Shown here in pieces: positions 1 to 10,763 of a stretch of DNA of 57,106 bases. The DNA lies in contig NZ_PKOZ01000014.1 of assembly GCF_002946355.1 (NCBI RefSeq), positions 1 through 57,106 of the forward strand, given 5' to 3'. The DNA comes from Pradoshia eiseniae. Lineage in GTDB: Bacteria; Bacillota; Bacilli; Bacillales; Pradoshiaceae. The number at the start of each line of letters is the position of its first letter. Position 1 is the stretch's first letter. Below the pieces are notes generated by a model. The model was not told the origin of the DNA. It saw only the letters and a list, made by a program, of their open reading frames with translations, and did no database searches. The translations under genes and the position numbers were made by a program.

Positions 1-1
1 A

Positions 2-119
<118 letters not shown>

Positions 120-124
120 AAGCG

Positions 125-154
125 AAACCAGTTCAGTTTTGAGCTGGTTTTTTT
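125..154 (+). terminator. rRNA operon terminator
   Basis: The hairpin pairs AACCAGTTCA with TGAGCTGGTT (one G-T wobble) and is followed by seven or more T. It ends the operon that contains the 5S gene at the left edge. Confidence 0.9.
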
Positions 155-354
155 GTGCTTTCCATCTCGAAATAGATGTCCTTTACTTAAAAGAAGTACA
201 AGACACTCCTCTGACTGACAGCAGGCATCTCCGATTGGGGAGAAGCAAGGAGGTCAAGGAGGCGAGTGAGGGAAGCACGGAATGTACGATGTACATGAGT
301 ACTGAGCGAGGGAAGCCGACGCCGAGATCCGCCGCTTATCGCCAATCGGGTTTT

Positions 355-431
355 CGAACACGGAAGTTAAGCTCGCGCGCCGATGGTAGTTGGGGCCGCG
401 CGTCCCCTGTGAGAGTAGGACGTTGCCGGGC
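355..431 (+). pseudogene. 5'-truncated 5S rRNA copy
   Basis: About 77 bases match the 3' two-thirds of the 5S gene from CGAACACGG to TTGCCGGGCA. The first ~40 bases, including the 5' strand of the terminal helix and the loop B region, are missing and are replaced by unrelated sequence. There are also substitutions in the arm after GATGGTAGTTGGGG. It cannot fold as a 5S rRNA. It is best read as a relic of unequal recombination at the end of the rRNA operon. Confidence 0.8.
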
Positions 432-436
432 AAGCG

Positions 437-467
437 AAAACCAGTTCAGTTTTGAACTGGTTTTTTT
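437..467 (+). terminator. Second copy of the rRNA terminator
   Basis: The hairpin pairs AACCAGTTCA with TGAACTGGTT and is followed by a T run. Pairing is perfect here, whereas the first copy has one wobble pair. Confidence 0.85.
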
Positions 468-468
468 G

Positions 469-1003
469 TGCTTTTCAATCTCGAAAGAGATGGCCTTTTC
501 TTAAAAGAAGTAAAAGACACTCCACTGACTGACAGCAGGCATCTCCGTTTATGGAGAAGCTAGGAGAACAAGAAGACAAGTGCGAGAAGCGTAGTAGGCT
601 ATATTTTACATAAAATCGCTTTAATGTGCCATTTTTTCAAATGAATCTTATGACTTATTTCTTAGTGGCTATGTCTTAAGCTAAATTTCTTCGTTTAAGG
701 ATGAACCACTAGAGTTTATGGGCGAACGACTTCTTTAAAGGATGATATATTGTAGGAACGCTGTAGCATAAAACTGGTACTGTGGACAAAAAACACGATT
801 TAAGTATGAAACCCATATAGATCAATAATTATATGAATACAAGAGTCGCGTAATGGGTAATTTATTCTACAATCCTCTTACTTTCCAACAAGAATATCCA
901 GCCTCAAAAGCAAGATTACTAGAATCGTCTGAAGTAAAAAGGTTAATTGGCTTTACACCCAAAAATAAGGTAAACTTTAATAATAAAATATAAAGCATGG
1001 TGA
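469..1003. other. Gene-poor spacer before tsaE
   Basis: No recognisable gene is seen. The first ~130 bases are the tail of the duplicated 5S spacer. A 46-codon ATG frame at 853-993 ends just before tsaE, but it has no ribosome-binding site and resembles nothing I know, so I do not call it a gene. The promoter of the tsaE operon should lie here. I see no convincing -35/-10 pair. Confidence 0.5.
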
Positions 1004-1465
1004 ATGACTGTGATCGAGTATGAATTAATTTGTAAAAATGAGCAGGAAACGAGACAGCTCGCTGAGAAGATTGGCAGACGTCTTGTTCCGGGTTCAGTGG
1101 TTGCGCTTGAGGGTGACCTTGGGGCAGGTAAAACGACCTTCACGAAAGGAATCGCGAAGAGTCTTGGAGTGACGAGGACAGTAAATAGTCCGACGTTTAC
1201 GATCATGAAACAATACAAAGGAAATATGCCGCTTTATCATATGGATGTATATAGGATTGAAAATGAGGATGAAGATTTCGGCTTTGAGGAGTATTTTGAA
1301 GGTGATGGTGTAACCATCGTAGAATGGGCACATTTGATAAAGGCTCAGTTGCCGGATAAACTGCTGACCCTGTATTTATTTCATGAGGGGGATGAGCAAC
1401 GCCGCATAAAGGCTATGCCCCAAGGGGAATTTTATGAAAAGTTGTGTGAGGAGATTTTTGAATGA
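1004..1465 (+). CDS. tsaE: TsaE, tRNA t6A-modification ATPase
   Basis: This 153-residue protein is the P-loop ATPase of the TsaB-TsaD-TsaE complex. That complex makes N6-threonylcarbamoyladenosine at position 37 of tRNAs reading ANN codons. The Walker A motif GDLGAGKTT is at about residues 38-46. The sequence PTFTIMKQY and the pattern YHMDVYRIE are typical of the family (YdiB in B. subtilis). The length is normal. The gene starts the t6A operon and overlaps tsaB by four bases (ATGA), so the two are translationally coupled. The ribosome-binding site is weak (GGTGA). Confidence 0.95.
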   Translation: MTVIEYELICKNEQETRQLAEKIGRRLVPGSVVALEGDLGAGKTTFTKGIAKSLGVTRTVNSPTFTIMKQYKGNMPLYHMDVYRIENEDEDFGFEEYFEGDGVTIVEWAHLIKAQLPDKLLTLYLFHEGDEQRRIKAMPQGEFYEKLCEEIFE

Positions 1466-2166
1466 ATGTATTAGCCATTGATACATCTACGAATGTTCTT
1501 GGAGTGGCTGTTGCTAATGAAAAGGGTATTATCGGAGAGCAAATAACCTATACAAAGAGAAATCATTCCGTACGGGCGATGCCAACGATTGAGGCTTTGC
1601 TGCAGGAATGCGGGATGAAGCCTTCTGACTTAGACCGGATTGTTGTTGCTAAAGGACCAGGATCTTATACGGGCGTGCGCATTGGTGTAACCATCGCAAA
1701 ATCACTAGCCTGGAGCTTGGGGATTGAGCTTGTAGGTATTTCAAGCCTTGAGGTACTTGCGTTTAATGGACGGTATTTCAACGGGTATGTATGCCCAGTA
1801 TTTGATGCCCGCAGAGGACAATTGTATACGTCCTTGTTTAGAGCTGAGAATGGAGAGGTTACTCGAGTGCAGGAGGACCAGAACCTCCTGGCAAAGGATT
1901 TTGTAGAGGGATTAAAGCAATTGAATGAGCCAGTTCTTTTCATTGGAAGTGATGTGTCTATCCATGAGGAGACATTCAGGGGGGCACTTGGAGAGAGGGC
2001 GGCTTTTGCTCCTGCCTCACTCCATCATGCCCGCGCTGGTGAGCTGGCGATGCTAGGGATGCAGCTGCCACCAGAAGAGATTCATTCATTTGTACCGAAT
2101 TATGTGCGTTTAGCGGAAGCAGAGGCGAAGTGGTTAGAAGCTCAAGAGAAACAGAGGGAAGAATGA
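1462..2166 (+). CDS. tsaB: TsaB, t6A complex scaffold subunit
   Basis: This 234-residue protein belongs to the ASKHA fold family. It starts with the diagnostic MNVLAIDTSTNVLGVAV and has the KGPGSYTGVRIG motif near residue 70. TsaB is the partner of TsaD and is thought to be catalytically inactive. It is required for threonylcarbamoyl transfer to tRNA. It is the second gene of the operon and is coupled to tsaE by an ATGA overlap and to rimI by another overlap. Confidence 0.95.
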   Translation: MNVLAIDTSTNVLGVAVANEKGIIGEQITYTKRNHSVRAMPTIEALLQECGMKPSDLDRIVVAKGPGSYTGVRIGVTIAKSLAWSLGIELVGISSLEVLAFNGRYFNGYVCPVFDARRGQLYTSLFRAENGEVTRVQEDQNLLAKDFVEGLKQLNEPVLFIGSDVSIHEETFRGALGERAAFAPASLHHARAGELAMLGMQLPPEEIHSFVPNYVRLAEAEAKWLEAQEKQREE

Positions 2167-2621
2167 TGACCAATCATACAGTGATGTTTCGGGCAATGAC
2201 ACTAGAGGATTTGGATGATGTGATGGAGGTGGAACATTCCTCCTTTACTTTGCCATGGAGCCGGGAGGCCTTCTATAATGAACTGGTGAATAATCAGCAT
2301 GCGGTCTATCTTGTCGTTGAGGACAGGGGGCGTGTCGTTGGCTATGGCGGACAGTGGATCATATTGGATGAGGGACATATCACGAATATTGCTCTTTTGC
2401 CTGCTTACCGGGGCTATGGTCTTGGCGAGGAATTAATGATCCGTATGATGGCACAGGCTAAAAGCATGGGTGTTACGCGGATGACCCTTGAGGTAAGGGT
2501 GACGAACTATGGTGCACAGAAATTATATCGAAAAATGGGATTTCAAGAAGGCGGTATCCGAAAGAATTACTACACGGATAATATGGAAGATGCCTTAGTT
2601 ATGTGGGTGGAATTATGGTAA
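2163..2621 (+). CDS. rimI: RimI-like ribosomal protein N-acetyltransferase
   Basis: This 152-residue GNAT acetyltransferase is of the RimI type, which acetylates the N-terminal alanine of ribosomal protein S18 in enterobacteria. The acetyl-CoA site is visible as [10 protein letters not shown] near residue 80. The C-terminal [16 protein letters not shown] is typical of RimI. I placed the start at ATG 2163, overlapping the tsaB stop, with an AGAGGGAAG ribosome-binding site. A longer in-frame start at 2130 is less likely. The order tsaB-rimI-tsaD is the usual one in bacilli. Confidence 0.9.
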   Translation: MMTNHTVMFRAMTLEDLDDVMEVEHSSFTLPWSREAFYNELVNNQHAVYLVVEDRGRVVGYGGQWIILDEGHITNIALLPAYRGYGLGEELMIRMMAQAKSMGVTRMTLEVRVTNYGAQKLYRKMGFQEGGIRKNYYTDNMEDALVMWVELW

Positions 2622-3631
2622 AGAAGGAACAATTAATATTAGCGATAGAAACAAGCTGTGATGAAACAGCTGCAGCCGTTATCAAAGACGGCCGAGAGAT
2701 TCTCTCAAACGTAGTAGCCTCGCAAATCGAGAGTCACAAGCGCTTTGGAGGAGTTGTGCCGGAGATTGCATCAAGGCATCACGTGGAAGCCATAACGGTC
2801 GTTGTTGAGGAAGCATTAGAGCAGGCAGGCCAAACATGGGAAGCTATTGATGCGGTTGCTGTGACCGAGGGACCAGGCCTTGTAGGTGCTCTTTTGATAG
2901 GCGTGAATGCGGCAAAGGCAATGGCGTTTGCGCATGGTAAGCCTTTAGTGAATGTTCACCATATTGCCGGCCATATTTATGCGAATCGAATCTTGACGGA
3001 ATTCCAATTCCCGCTGCTCGCTCTCGTTGTCTCAGGCGGGCATACAGAGCTTGTTCTGATGCGTGAGCACGGTTCCTTTGAGGTTATTGGGGAGACGCGT
3101 GATGATGCTGCAGGAGAGGCTTATGATAAAGTAGCGCGTACCCTAAAGCTTCCATATCCAGGCGGCCCTCATATTGACCGCCTGGCCCATGAAGGAAAGC
3201 CAACGGTGAAATTGCCGCGTGCATGGCTTGAAGAGGATTCCTATGACTTCAGCTTCAGCGGATTGAAGTCTGCTGTTATCAATACCTTGCATAATGCTTC
3301 GCAAAAAGGAGAGACAATCGCGCCAGAGGACCTCGCTTGCAGCTTCCAGGAGAGCGTCATAGATGTCCTTGTTACGAAGACATTGAAGGCAGCAGAGCAA
3401 TTTGGTGTGAAGCAAGTGCTGCTCGCAGGCGGAGTTGCAGCGAACAAAGGATTGAGGGCAAGGCTGGAAGAAGCATTCGGAGAAAAGAAAGACATTGAAT
3501 TAATTATCCCGCCATTGTATTTATGCACCGATAACGCAGTTATGATAGGTGCAGCGGGGAGTATTGCCTTTGAGCAAGGAAGGCGTGCGGGAATGAATCT
3601 GAATGCTAATCCAGGATTAGATTTAGAATAA
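2615..3631 (+). CDS. tsaD: TsaD, tRNA threonylcarbamoyltransferase
   Basis: This 338-residue catalytic subunit of the t6A complex (formerly Gcp) transfers threonylcarbamoyl from its AMP adduct to A37 of tRNA. It begins with [15 protein letters not shown]. The metal-binding histidines are in [12 protein letters not shown] near residues 110-117, and the family motif VSGGHTEL follows. I chose ATG 2615, which overlaps the rimI stop and has a GGGTGGA site, over the upstream GTG at 2603. It is the last gene of the operon, and a terminator follows. Confidence 0.95.
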   Translation: MVKKEQLILAIETSCDETAAAVIKDGREILSNVVASQIESHKRFGGVVPEIASRHHVEAITVVVEEALEQAGQTWEAIDAVAVTEGPGLVGALLIGVNAAKAMAFAHGKPLVNVHHIAGHIYANRILTEFQFPLLALVVSGGHTELVLMREHGSFEVIGETRDDAAGEAYDKVARTLKLPYPGGPHIDRLAHEGKPTVKLPRAWLEEDSYDFSFSGLKSAVINTLHNASQKGETIAPEDLACSFQESVIDVLVTKTLKAAEQFGVKQVLLAGGVAANKGLRARLEEAFGEKKDIELIIPPLYLCTDNAVMIGAAGSIAFEQGRRAGMNLNANPGLDLE

Positions 3632-3641
3632 AAGACGAAAA

Positions 3642-3667
3642 AGCCGCTGATTAAGCGGCTATTTTTT
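3642..3667 (+). terminator. Terminator of the tsaE-tsaB-rimI-tsaD operon
   Basis: The hairpin AGCCGCT/AGCGGCT is followed by a T-rich tract just after the tsaD stop. Confidence 0.9.
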
Positions 3668-3713
3668 ATCCCCAAGCGATTTGGTTTAAAAATGCAGAAA
3701 GTTCTAAAGTTAC

Positions 3714-3838
3714 TGTGGATAACTCGTGCTTATACACAATTTCTGTGGATAATAGTTTCGATATCTGTGGATAATGTGGAAAAATCAGTTGAATACCTGA
3801 TATAGTTATGAACTGTCTGTGGGTAAATATGTTGATAA
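3714..3838. promoter_or_regulatory. DnaA-box cluster
   Basis: Within 125 bases there are three perfect DnaA boxes in reverse orientation (TGTGGATAA at 3714-3722, 3744-3752 and 3766-3774). Four more differ from the consensus at one position: TTATACACA at 3730-3738, TGTGGAAAA at 3775-3783, TGTGGGTAA at 3818-3826 and TGTTGATAA at 3830-3838. The cluster lies between the convergent ends of tsaD and the ABC-F gene, so it is unlikely to be a promoter operator for either. B. subtilis has DnaA-box clusters outside oriC that titrate DnaA. As I recall, one of them is next to gcp (tsaD). Confidence 0.85.
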
Positions 3839-3865
3839 AAAAACGGGCCATACACAGGCCCGTTT
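3837..3865 (-). terminator. Terminator of the ABC-F gene
   Basis: On the minus strand the hairpin AAACGGGCC/GGCCCGTTT is followed by seven T, just beyond the stop codon. Confidence 0.88.
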
Positions 3866-3869
3866 TCCA

Positions 3870-5786
3870 TTAATCTTGAAGGATGGTCCATTCCTCCATT
3901 AATTCCTCCAATGCTGATTCAGCAGCTGTAAGCTGGCTTTGGATTTCCAGTGTTTTTTCATGATCCTGGTAGACCTCAGGGTCACAAAGCTGTTCATTGT
4001 AATCAGCGATTTTCGCTTCAAACGTCTCAATGGCACCCTCTAATTCCTCGATACGACGCTGACGCTTTCGATTTTGCTTCTTCAGTTCCTTATCCTCTTG
4101 ATAGGAGGATTTTTCGGTAGACTGTTGATTCGATTGCATAGCTGGTTTGTTTTCAAGCTCTGCCAGTTCGACAAGCTCCTGTTTTTTCTGAACATAATAG
4201 TCATAATCCCCAAGATATTCAACAGTTCCTTCTGGACCCATCTCAATAACCTTATCGGCAATACGATTGATGAAGTAGCGGTCATGAGAAACGAAGAGCA
4301 AAGTTCCGGGATAATCGACAAGGGCATTCTCCAAAACGAGCTTGCTATCAAGATCCAAGTGGTTTGTGGGCTCATCGAGAATCAGCAGGTTCGCTTTTTG
4401 CATCATCAGCTTCGATAGAGCCAGTCTTGCCTTCTCGCCCCCGCTCAATGTCGACACGATTTTCATGACATCATCCCCGCTGAAGAGGAAGTTTCCAAGG
4501 ATGGAGCGGATGTCCTTTTCCTGGCTCATGGGATAGTCATCCCATAATTCATTGAGAACGGTCTTGTTTGATGAGAGGTTCGCTTGTTCCTGATCATAAT
4601 AGCCTATCGTAACATTAGCCCCGAATTGAAACTCACCGCTAAGGGCTGGAAGCCTGTCCGTAATGGTCTTAAGGAGGGTAGACTTGCCAATGCCATTCGG
4701 GCCAATAAGCGCGATGCTTTCTCCACGTGTGATGCGGAAATTAATCGACTTGGCAACAGCATGCTCATACCCTATTGCGATATCCTTCGCTTGCAGGACC
4801 TCATTTCCGCTTTGTTTTTCAATCTGGAAGGAGAAGTTGGCAGATTTCTCATCCCCTTGCGGACGGTCCAGCATCTCCATGCGCTCAAGCTGCTTTTGGC
4901 GACTTTGGGCACGTTTGGTCGTTGAGGCACGGGCAATATTGCGCTGGACGAAATCTCTTAGTTTTGCGATTTCATCCTGCTGCTTTTCATACATTTTCTG
5001 ATTGCGTTCAAATTCCTCAGCCTTTTGGACGAGGTATTTGCTATAATTACCTGTATACTTACTAATGGATGTGCGTGATAGCTCCATGACCTGATTGACG
5101 ACCTTATCAAGGAAATAACGGTCATGTGAAACAATCAGGATGGCGCCAGGATAGGATTGCAGATACCCCTCAAGCCAAGAGAGAGTGTCGATGTCAAGGT
5201 GGTTCGTTGGTTCATCGAGAATTAATAGGTCCGGCTTCGTCAGCAATAATTTCCCGAGAGCAAGCCTTGTTTTCTGGCCCCCGCTCAGCGAGGTGACAGG
5301 GGTAGCATAATCATAATCGGCAAAATTAAGACCGTGCAGGACAGAGCGGATATCATTTTCCATCTGATAGCCACCGGCATTTTTGAATTGTTCCTGCAAG
5401 TGATCATAATCCTTCAAAATTCGCTCATAGCGAGTGCTGTCATTATATATGTCGGGGATTGACATCGATTTTTCTAGGGCGCGCAGTTCTTCCTCCTGCT
5501 TTCGCAAATCCGCGAACACAGTCAGCATCTCATCCCAAATGGATAGGTCGGAATTTAAGCCCGTATGCTGGGCGAGATAGCCGATTGTCGTCCCTTTTGG
5601 CATGAAGATATTGCCTCCATCATGGGAAAGAGTGCCAGCGATGATTTTCAAAAGGGTGGACTTGCCGGCGCCATTACGGCCAACGAGAGCTATCCGATCC
5701 TTCGTTTGCACTTCAAGCTTTATACTGGACAAAATAGCTTCTGCACCATAATATTTGGATACATTATTAACTTGTAAAATAATCAT
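3870..5786 (-). CDS. ydiF: ABC-F family ATPase (YdiF-like)
   Basis: This 638-residue protein has two ABC ATPase domains and no membrane segment, which is typical of ribosome-associated ABC-F factors. It shows Walker A motifs GRNGAGKST and GPNGIGKST, signatures LSGGQKTRLAL and LSGGEKARLAL, and twice the LILDEPTNHLD Walker B. A charged linker separates the domains, and a coiled-coil C-terminal extension occupies about residues 540-638. The length and position beside tsaD and moaC-rex match B. subtilis YdiF. ABC-F proteins act at the ribosomal E site, and the specific role of YdiF is not settled. I chose ATG 5786 with a GAGGTGAG site, not GTG 5795. Confidence 0.93.
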   Translation of the reverse strand: MIILQVNNVSKYYGAEAILSSIKLEVQTKDRIALVGRNGAGKSTLLKIIAGTLSHDGGNIFMPKGTTIGYLAQHTGLNSDLSIWDEMLTVFADLRKQEEELRALEKSMSIPDIYNDSTRYERILKDYDHLQEQFKNAGGYQMENDIRSVLHGLNFADYDYATPVTSLSGGQKTRLALGKLLLTKPDLLILDEPTNHLDIDTLSWLEGYLQSYPGAILIVSHDRYFLDKVVNQVMELSRTSISKYTGNYSKYLVQKAEEFERNQKMYEKQQDEIAKLRDFVQRNIARASTTKRAQSRQKQLERMEMLDRPQGDEKSANFSFQIEKQSGNEVLQAKDIAIGYEHAVAKSINFRITRGESIALIGPNGIGKSTLLKTITDRLPALSGEFQFGANVTIGYYDQEQANLSSNKTVLNELWDDYPMSQEKDIRSILGNFLFSGDDVMKIVSTLSGGEKARLALSKLMMQKANLLILDEPTNHLDLDSKLVLENALVDYPGTLLFVSHDRYFINRIADKVIEMGPEGTVEYLGDYDYYVQKKQELVELAELENKPAMQSNQQSTEKSSYQEDKELKKQNRKRQRRIEELEGAIETFEAKIADYNEQLCDPEVYQDHEKTLEIQSQLTAAESALEELMEEWTILQD

Positions 5787-5857
5787 GATTCTCACCTCAG
5801 GAAGTACTAGCTTAAGTGTATCTTACAAAGTCTGGGCACCGCAACTGAATAGGATAT

Positions 5858-5875
5858 ATGTGAATATTTACACAA
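5858..5875. promoter_or_regulatory. Rex-like operator upstream of moaC-rex
   Basis: The 18-base site reads ATGTGAA-TATT-TACACAA. It matches 12 of the 14 half-site positions of the Rex consensus TTGTGAA-N4-TTCACAA. It lies 55 bases upstream of the moaC start, beside a TATAAT at 5896-5901. Since rex is the next gene, autoregulation by NADH/NAD+ ratio is a reasonable inference but is not shown. Confidence 0.5.
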
Positions 5876-5929
5876 AAGTTTCCGTGAAATCCATATATAA
5901 TATAAAATAATGGTAAAGGGGGGAATGGT

Positions 5930-6430
5930 TTGAGTGATTTTACTCATTTCAACGAACAGGGAAGGGCGAAGATGGTCGATATTGTACATAAGCCTGAGAC
6001 GGCCCGTACAGCAGTTGCGGAGTCAAGCATCCTAGTTAAAGAAGAAATTTATAAGAAAATCACCTCCGGGGAGATGGAGAAAGGTGACGTGCTGGCAGTA
6101 GCCCAAGTGGCTGGTATTATGGCAGCGAAGAAAACATCTGATATAATTCCTATGTGTCATCCAATTTCCCTTAAAGGAATAGACATTCGTTTCTTTTGGG
6201 AGGCTGAAAAAGAACAGAAGCGGCTGCGCATTCAGGTGTCTGTTAAGACGAAGGGAAGCACAGGCGTAGAAATGGAAGCCCTGACGGCTGCATCGGTTAC
6301 AGCACTTACCATATATGATATGTGCAAGGCCATTGATAAAGGAATGGTTATTGGAGAAACATACTTAGTTAAAAAGACCGGCGGAGTATCCAGCCCGGAT
6401 TTTCAAAAACAATTGGACGATTCATTATAA
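5930..6430 (+). CDS. moaC: MoaC, cyclic pyranopterin monophosphate synthase
   Basis: This 166-residue enzyme works with MoaA in the first step of molybdenum cofactor synthesis, turning a GTP-derived intermediate into cyclic pyranopterin monophosphate. The conserved stretches [11 protein letters not shown] and [24 protein letters not shown] are intact and contain the active-site residues. Translation starts at TTG 5930 with a strong GGGGGG-type ribosome-binding site. It sits 34 bases before rex, an arrangement also found in B. subtilis (ydiG-ydiH). No other moa genes are in the window. Confidence 0.95.
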   Translation: MSDFTHFNEQGRAKMVDIVHKPETARTAVAESSILVKEEIYKKITSGEMEKGDVLAVAQVAGIMAAKKTSDIIPMCHPISLKGIDIRFFWEAEKEQKRLRIQVSVKTKGSTGVEMEALTAASVTALTIYDMCKAIDKGMVIGETYLVKKTGGVSSPDFQKQLDDSL

Positions 6431-6464
6431 GGAACTCAACAAAAGTAAGGGAGAAGGGAAAGAA

Positions 6465-7154
6465 ATGTTGCAGGAGAATACAAAAATACCACAAGCGACA
6501 GCAAAGCGTCTGCCGCTGTACTATCGATTTATACAAAATCTGCATGCATCAGGGAAACTCAGGGTATCATCAGCGGAGCTCAGTGAGGCTGTTAAGGTCG
6601 ATTCTGCGACAATCCGCAGAGATTTTTCATATTTTGGAGCGCTTGGGAAGAAAGGATACGGCTATAACGTTAATTATTTGCTGTCTTTCTTTCGTAAGAC
6701 CCTTGACCAGGATGAGCTCACCCAAGTGGCGCTCATTGGTGTCGGGAACTTAGGAACAGCCTTCCTTAACTATAATTTCATGAAGAATAATAATACGAAG
6801 ATTGAAATGGCCTTTGACGTCTCACCTGAAAAGGTCGGCACCTTCATTGGAGATGTACCAATTTTTGATATGGATGCGCTTGAAAGCAAGCTTTCAAATT
6901 CCAACATCAAAGTGGCCATCTTGACAGTGCCATCGCATGCGGCCCAGCCAATAACGGATAGACTCGTTGCAGCGAACGTGAAAGCTATCCTGAACTTTAC
7001 TCCGGCACGCTTAAGTGTCCCAGATGCTATCAGGGTGCATCATATTGATCTGGCTGTTGAATTACAATCGCTCGTTTACTTCTTAAAGCATTACCCGGCA
7101 GGCGGGACGGAAGAGCCTAAAGAAGCCAATAAAGCAGAAAAACTCGAAGGATAA
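6465..7154 (+). CDS. rex: Rex, NADH/NAD+-sensing transcriptional repressor
   Basis: This 229-residue protein has an N-terminal winged helix (about residues 1-80, with [24 protein letters not shown]) and a Rossmann domain with the dinucleotide motif GVGNLG near residue 93. Rex represses fermentation and respiration genes when NADH is low and leaves DNA when NADH is high. The C-terminus is somewhat longer than usual and ends in a Lys/Glu-rich tail. It probably shares a transcript with moaC. Possible target sites occur upstream of moaC and at the adh start. Confidence 0.95.
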   Translation: MLQENTKIPQATAKRLPLYYRFIQNLHASGKLRVSSAELSEAVKVDSATIRRDFSYFGALGKKGYGYNVNYLLSFFRKTLDQDELTQVALIGVGNLGTAFLNYNFMKNNNTKIEMAFDVSPEKVGTFIGDVPIFDMDALESKLSNSNIKVAILTVPSHAAQPITDRLVAANVKAILNFTPARLSVPDAIRVHHIDLAVELQSLVYFLKHYPAGGTEEPKEANKAEKLEG

Positions 7155-7170
7155 ACTTCGAGTTTTTTCT
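7139..7170 (+). terminator. rex terminator
   Basis: The stem AACTCGAAG/CTTCGAGTT overlaps the rex stop codon and is followed by a T run. It may also serve the convergent ydiK gene. Confidence 0.88.
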
Positions 7171-7171
7171 T

Positions 7172-7390
7172 TTATTTGTTTTTCGTTTGTTGCTCGTTAT
7201 TCATTTCCTTGATTTTGCGGTGGATGCCGATGAAACGGATGCCAGAGCCGATATCAAGTGTAGCAAGGATGATCAGGAAGTAGGTGAAAAAATCCCATCC
7301 GCTCCTCGTTACGTTTTGGATGGCGAAAAAGACAAATACAGCCCCCAAAATGAAATAAGTCATAGCCATATACATTGGTGAACGTCTCAT
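7172..7390 (-). CDS. ydiK: Small membrane protein YdiK
   Basis: This 72-residue protein has two predicted membrane segments (about residues 8-26 and 32-52) and a charged C-terminal tail. Size, topology and position between rex and the CPBP protease gene match B. subtilis YdiK, whose function is unknown. Its start overlaps the stop of the upstream gene by four bases, so both are on one minus-strand transcript. Confidence 0.8.
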   Translation of the reverse strand: MRRSPMYMAMTYFILGAVFVFFAIQNVTRSGWDFFTYFLIILATLDIGSGIRFIGIHRKIKEMNNEQQTKNK

Positions 7391-8121
7391 AATAAACCTC
7401 CGATAAAACTTTGTGCTTTCTCCAACTCTTTAATCAAATCACCAGAATTGGTGGAAATCAGAACTACTAATGTATTCATGCTAACGTGCGCAATGATAGG
7501 AACGATAATTCGGCCAGTTTTGACATACAGAAAGGCGAATGTGAAGCCCATAGCTGAATAAAGAAGAGTATGTTCAGGTTCTCCGTGCGCCAGAGAGAAG
7601 ATAACCGAACTGACTAAGGCGCTAAGGAAGAATCCAAGCCGTCTATACAAAAGCGCTCCAAAGAGAATCTTCCGAAACACGATTTCCTCTAAAATTGGCC
7701 CAATGACAGAGGAAATCAGGATGACGACCGGGAACATATTAATTAGACGTAAAATATCCTGGGTGTTTTGGGACTCACCATTAATACCGAAAACCTGCTG
7801 TTCTATCGTACCAGCAACCGCTTGGGCAACAAAGGCAAGGAATATCCCGCCGATGGCCCAGGCAATTGAACCTCCAATCGGCATACGCTCCCATAAGTCC
7901 ATTGATCTATTCATTGAATGCCGCTCATTTCGCAAAAAGTACAAGGTAATGAGCATGGCGATGGAAAAGCTGATGACAATCCAAGAAACGACCGAATAGA
8001 TGGCTACTTGATCCTCGGCTACGAAGTTCGGCAAAATCCATCCCATCAGAGGAAGACCGATGATGCCCGATAGCTGCATGGCAATGTATGTAAGGACAAT
8101 CAGCCAGTAATTATTCTTCAA
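7387..8121 (-). CDS. ydiL: CPBP-family intramembrane metalloprotease (YdiL)
   Basis: This 244-residue membrane protein has about seven or eight hydrophobic segments. It carries the CPBP (Abi/CAAX-protease-like) signature: EEIVFRKILFGALLYR, then SLAHGEPEH, then a histidine in IIAHVSMNT. The two glutamates and these histidines are the expected zinc/catalytic residues. I chose TTG 8121 because an AAAGGAG site lies at the right distance and because it gives the 244 residues known for B. subtilis YdiL. An ATG at 8157 would be too far upstream. The substrate is unknown. Confidence 0.85.
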   Translation of the reverse strand: MKNNYWLIVLTYIAMQLSGIIGLPLMGWILPNFVAEDQVAIYSVVSWIVISFSIAMLITLYFLRNERHSMNRSMDLWERMPIGGSIAWAIGGIFLAFVAQAVAGTIEQQVFGINGESQNTQDILRLINMFPVVILISSVIGPILEEIVFRKILFGALLYRRLGFFLSALVSSVIFSLAHGEPEHTLLYSAMGFTFAFLYVKTGRIIVPIIAHVSMNTLVVLISTNSGDLIKELEKAQSFIGGLL

Positions 8122-8343
8122 CGACAAAACTCCTTTAATGACAAGTATCTGAATCAAGCGGGCTTTGACTAAAGCCCAAAAGGAAAAAGCTACATCCTCA
8201 TTCTACCCGTTTTTCCCCATTAGGTACAATGGCAAAACTTATCCCCCTTTTATACATAATCTTCCTGCAGCTAGGGTATACTAGCCAGGGTGTAGGCGGT
8301 GTAAAAACCTTATAAAATTTTCTAAAATTTTCGCTCATATCAC

Positions 8344-8372
8344 TTGCAAATCAGATTGTCTTTATTTAATAT
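8344..8372 (+). promoter_or_regulatory. Sigma-A promoter of groES-groEL
   Basis: The -35 TTGCAA (8344-8349) and -10 TAATAT (8367-8372) are separated by 17 bases, so transcription should start near 8379, just before CIRCE. Confidence 0.8.
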
Positions 8373-8382
8373 ATAAATTGTG

Positions 8383-8409
8383 TTAGCACTCACTATATAC
8401 GAGTGCTAA
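8383..8409. promoter_or_regulatory. CIRCE operator (HrcA site)
   Basis: The perfect inverted repeat TTAGCACTC-N9-GAGTGCTAA lies between the promoter and groES. It is the HrcA-bound element of heat-shock class I operons. hrcA itself is not in the window. Confidence 0.97.
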
Positions 8410-8444
8410 TAAAAATGGAGAGAATGTTAAGGAGGTAGTTTTAC

Positions 8445-8729
8445 TTGTTAAAGCCACTAGGAGATCGCGTTGTGATTGAACTTGTCGCACAAGAGGAGAA
8501 AACTGCAAGCGGCATCGTGTTACCTGACACTGCCAAAGAAAAGCCATCTGAAGGCAAAATCGTAGCAGTAGGCACAGGCCGTGTCCTTGAGAATGGGGAG
8601 CGTGTAGGATTGGAAGTATCTGAAGGCGACCACATTATCTTCTCTAAATATGCAGGCACTGAAGTGAAATACGAAGGCAACGAATACTTAATTTTACGTG
8701 AAAGCGACATTCTGGCTGTAATCGGATAA
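8445..8729 (+). CDS. groES: GroES co-chaperonin
   Basis: This 94-residue protein begins [13 protein letters not shown] and carries the mobile-loop segment [18 protein letters not shown]. GroES caps the GroEL ring during protein folding in the cytoplasm. The start is TTG 8445 with a full AAGGAGG site. It heads the groES-groEL operon, which is controlled by HrcA through CIRCE. Confidence 0.98.
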   Translation: MLKPLGDRVVIELVAQEEKTASGIVLPDTAKEKPSEGKIVAVGTGRVLENGERVGLEVSEGDHIIFSKYAGTEVKYEGNEYLILRESDILAVIG

Positions 8730-8769
8730 GCAAATGTCGGTTAAAAAATATCATACTACAAAATTTTGA

Positions 8770-10413
<1,644 letters not shown>

Positions 10414-10431
10414 TCAGCCTCCCCTAGCTTA

Positions 10432-10477
10432 AAGAAGCATCTCACAAGTTGAATAACTTGAGAGATGCTTCTTTTTT
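10432..10477 (+). terminator. groES-groEL terminator
   Basis: The hairpin AAGAAGCATCTC / GAGATGCTTCTT is followed by a T run shortly after the groEL stop. Confidence 0.88.
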
Positions 10478-10763
10478 AATTAAAGGTTAGCTTGAGGAAA
10501 TTATGTAGCTCTTGGAATTCATGCATCTGTGGGGGGAGTACAATGGACGGAAAGTCATAAAGAAATGCTAACAAATGTTTAATGAAAGTTTATGCAGAAA
10601 ATTTGAATGAGTTATATAAAAGAGTTGCCTGTAGATTGATCACAGATATCTAGCCATTCTTGGGGAGAGAAAAAGTGGATGAGGTAACGGGTCATTTAAA
10701 ATTATTATAAGTCTTCTTCTGTAATAACTGTATGAACAAAAAGTGCTTGCTTCATAGCATGAT
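10478..10763. other. Intergenic spacer between groEL and adh
   Basis: I see no gene, tRNA, repeat or convincing promoter here. It separates the convergent groEL and adh transcripts and marks the point where gene order departs from the conserved B. subtilis-like block. Confidence 0.5.

Noticed and set aside
853-993. 46-codon frame before tsaE
   Set aside because: It has no ribosome-binding site, no recognisable motif, and lies in a degenerate spacer.
3714-3838. Possible chromosomal origin of replication
   Set aside because: The DnaA boxes are present but dnaA, dnaN and an AT-rich unwinding element are not. A titration or regulatory cluster fits better.
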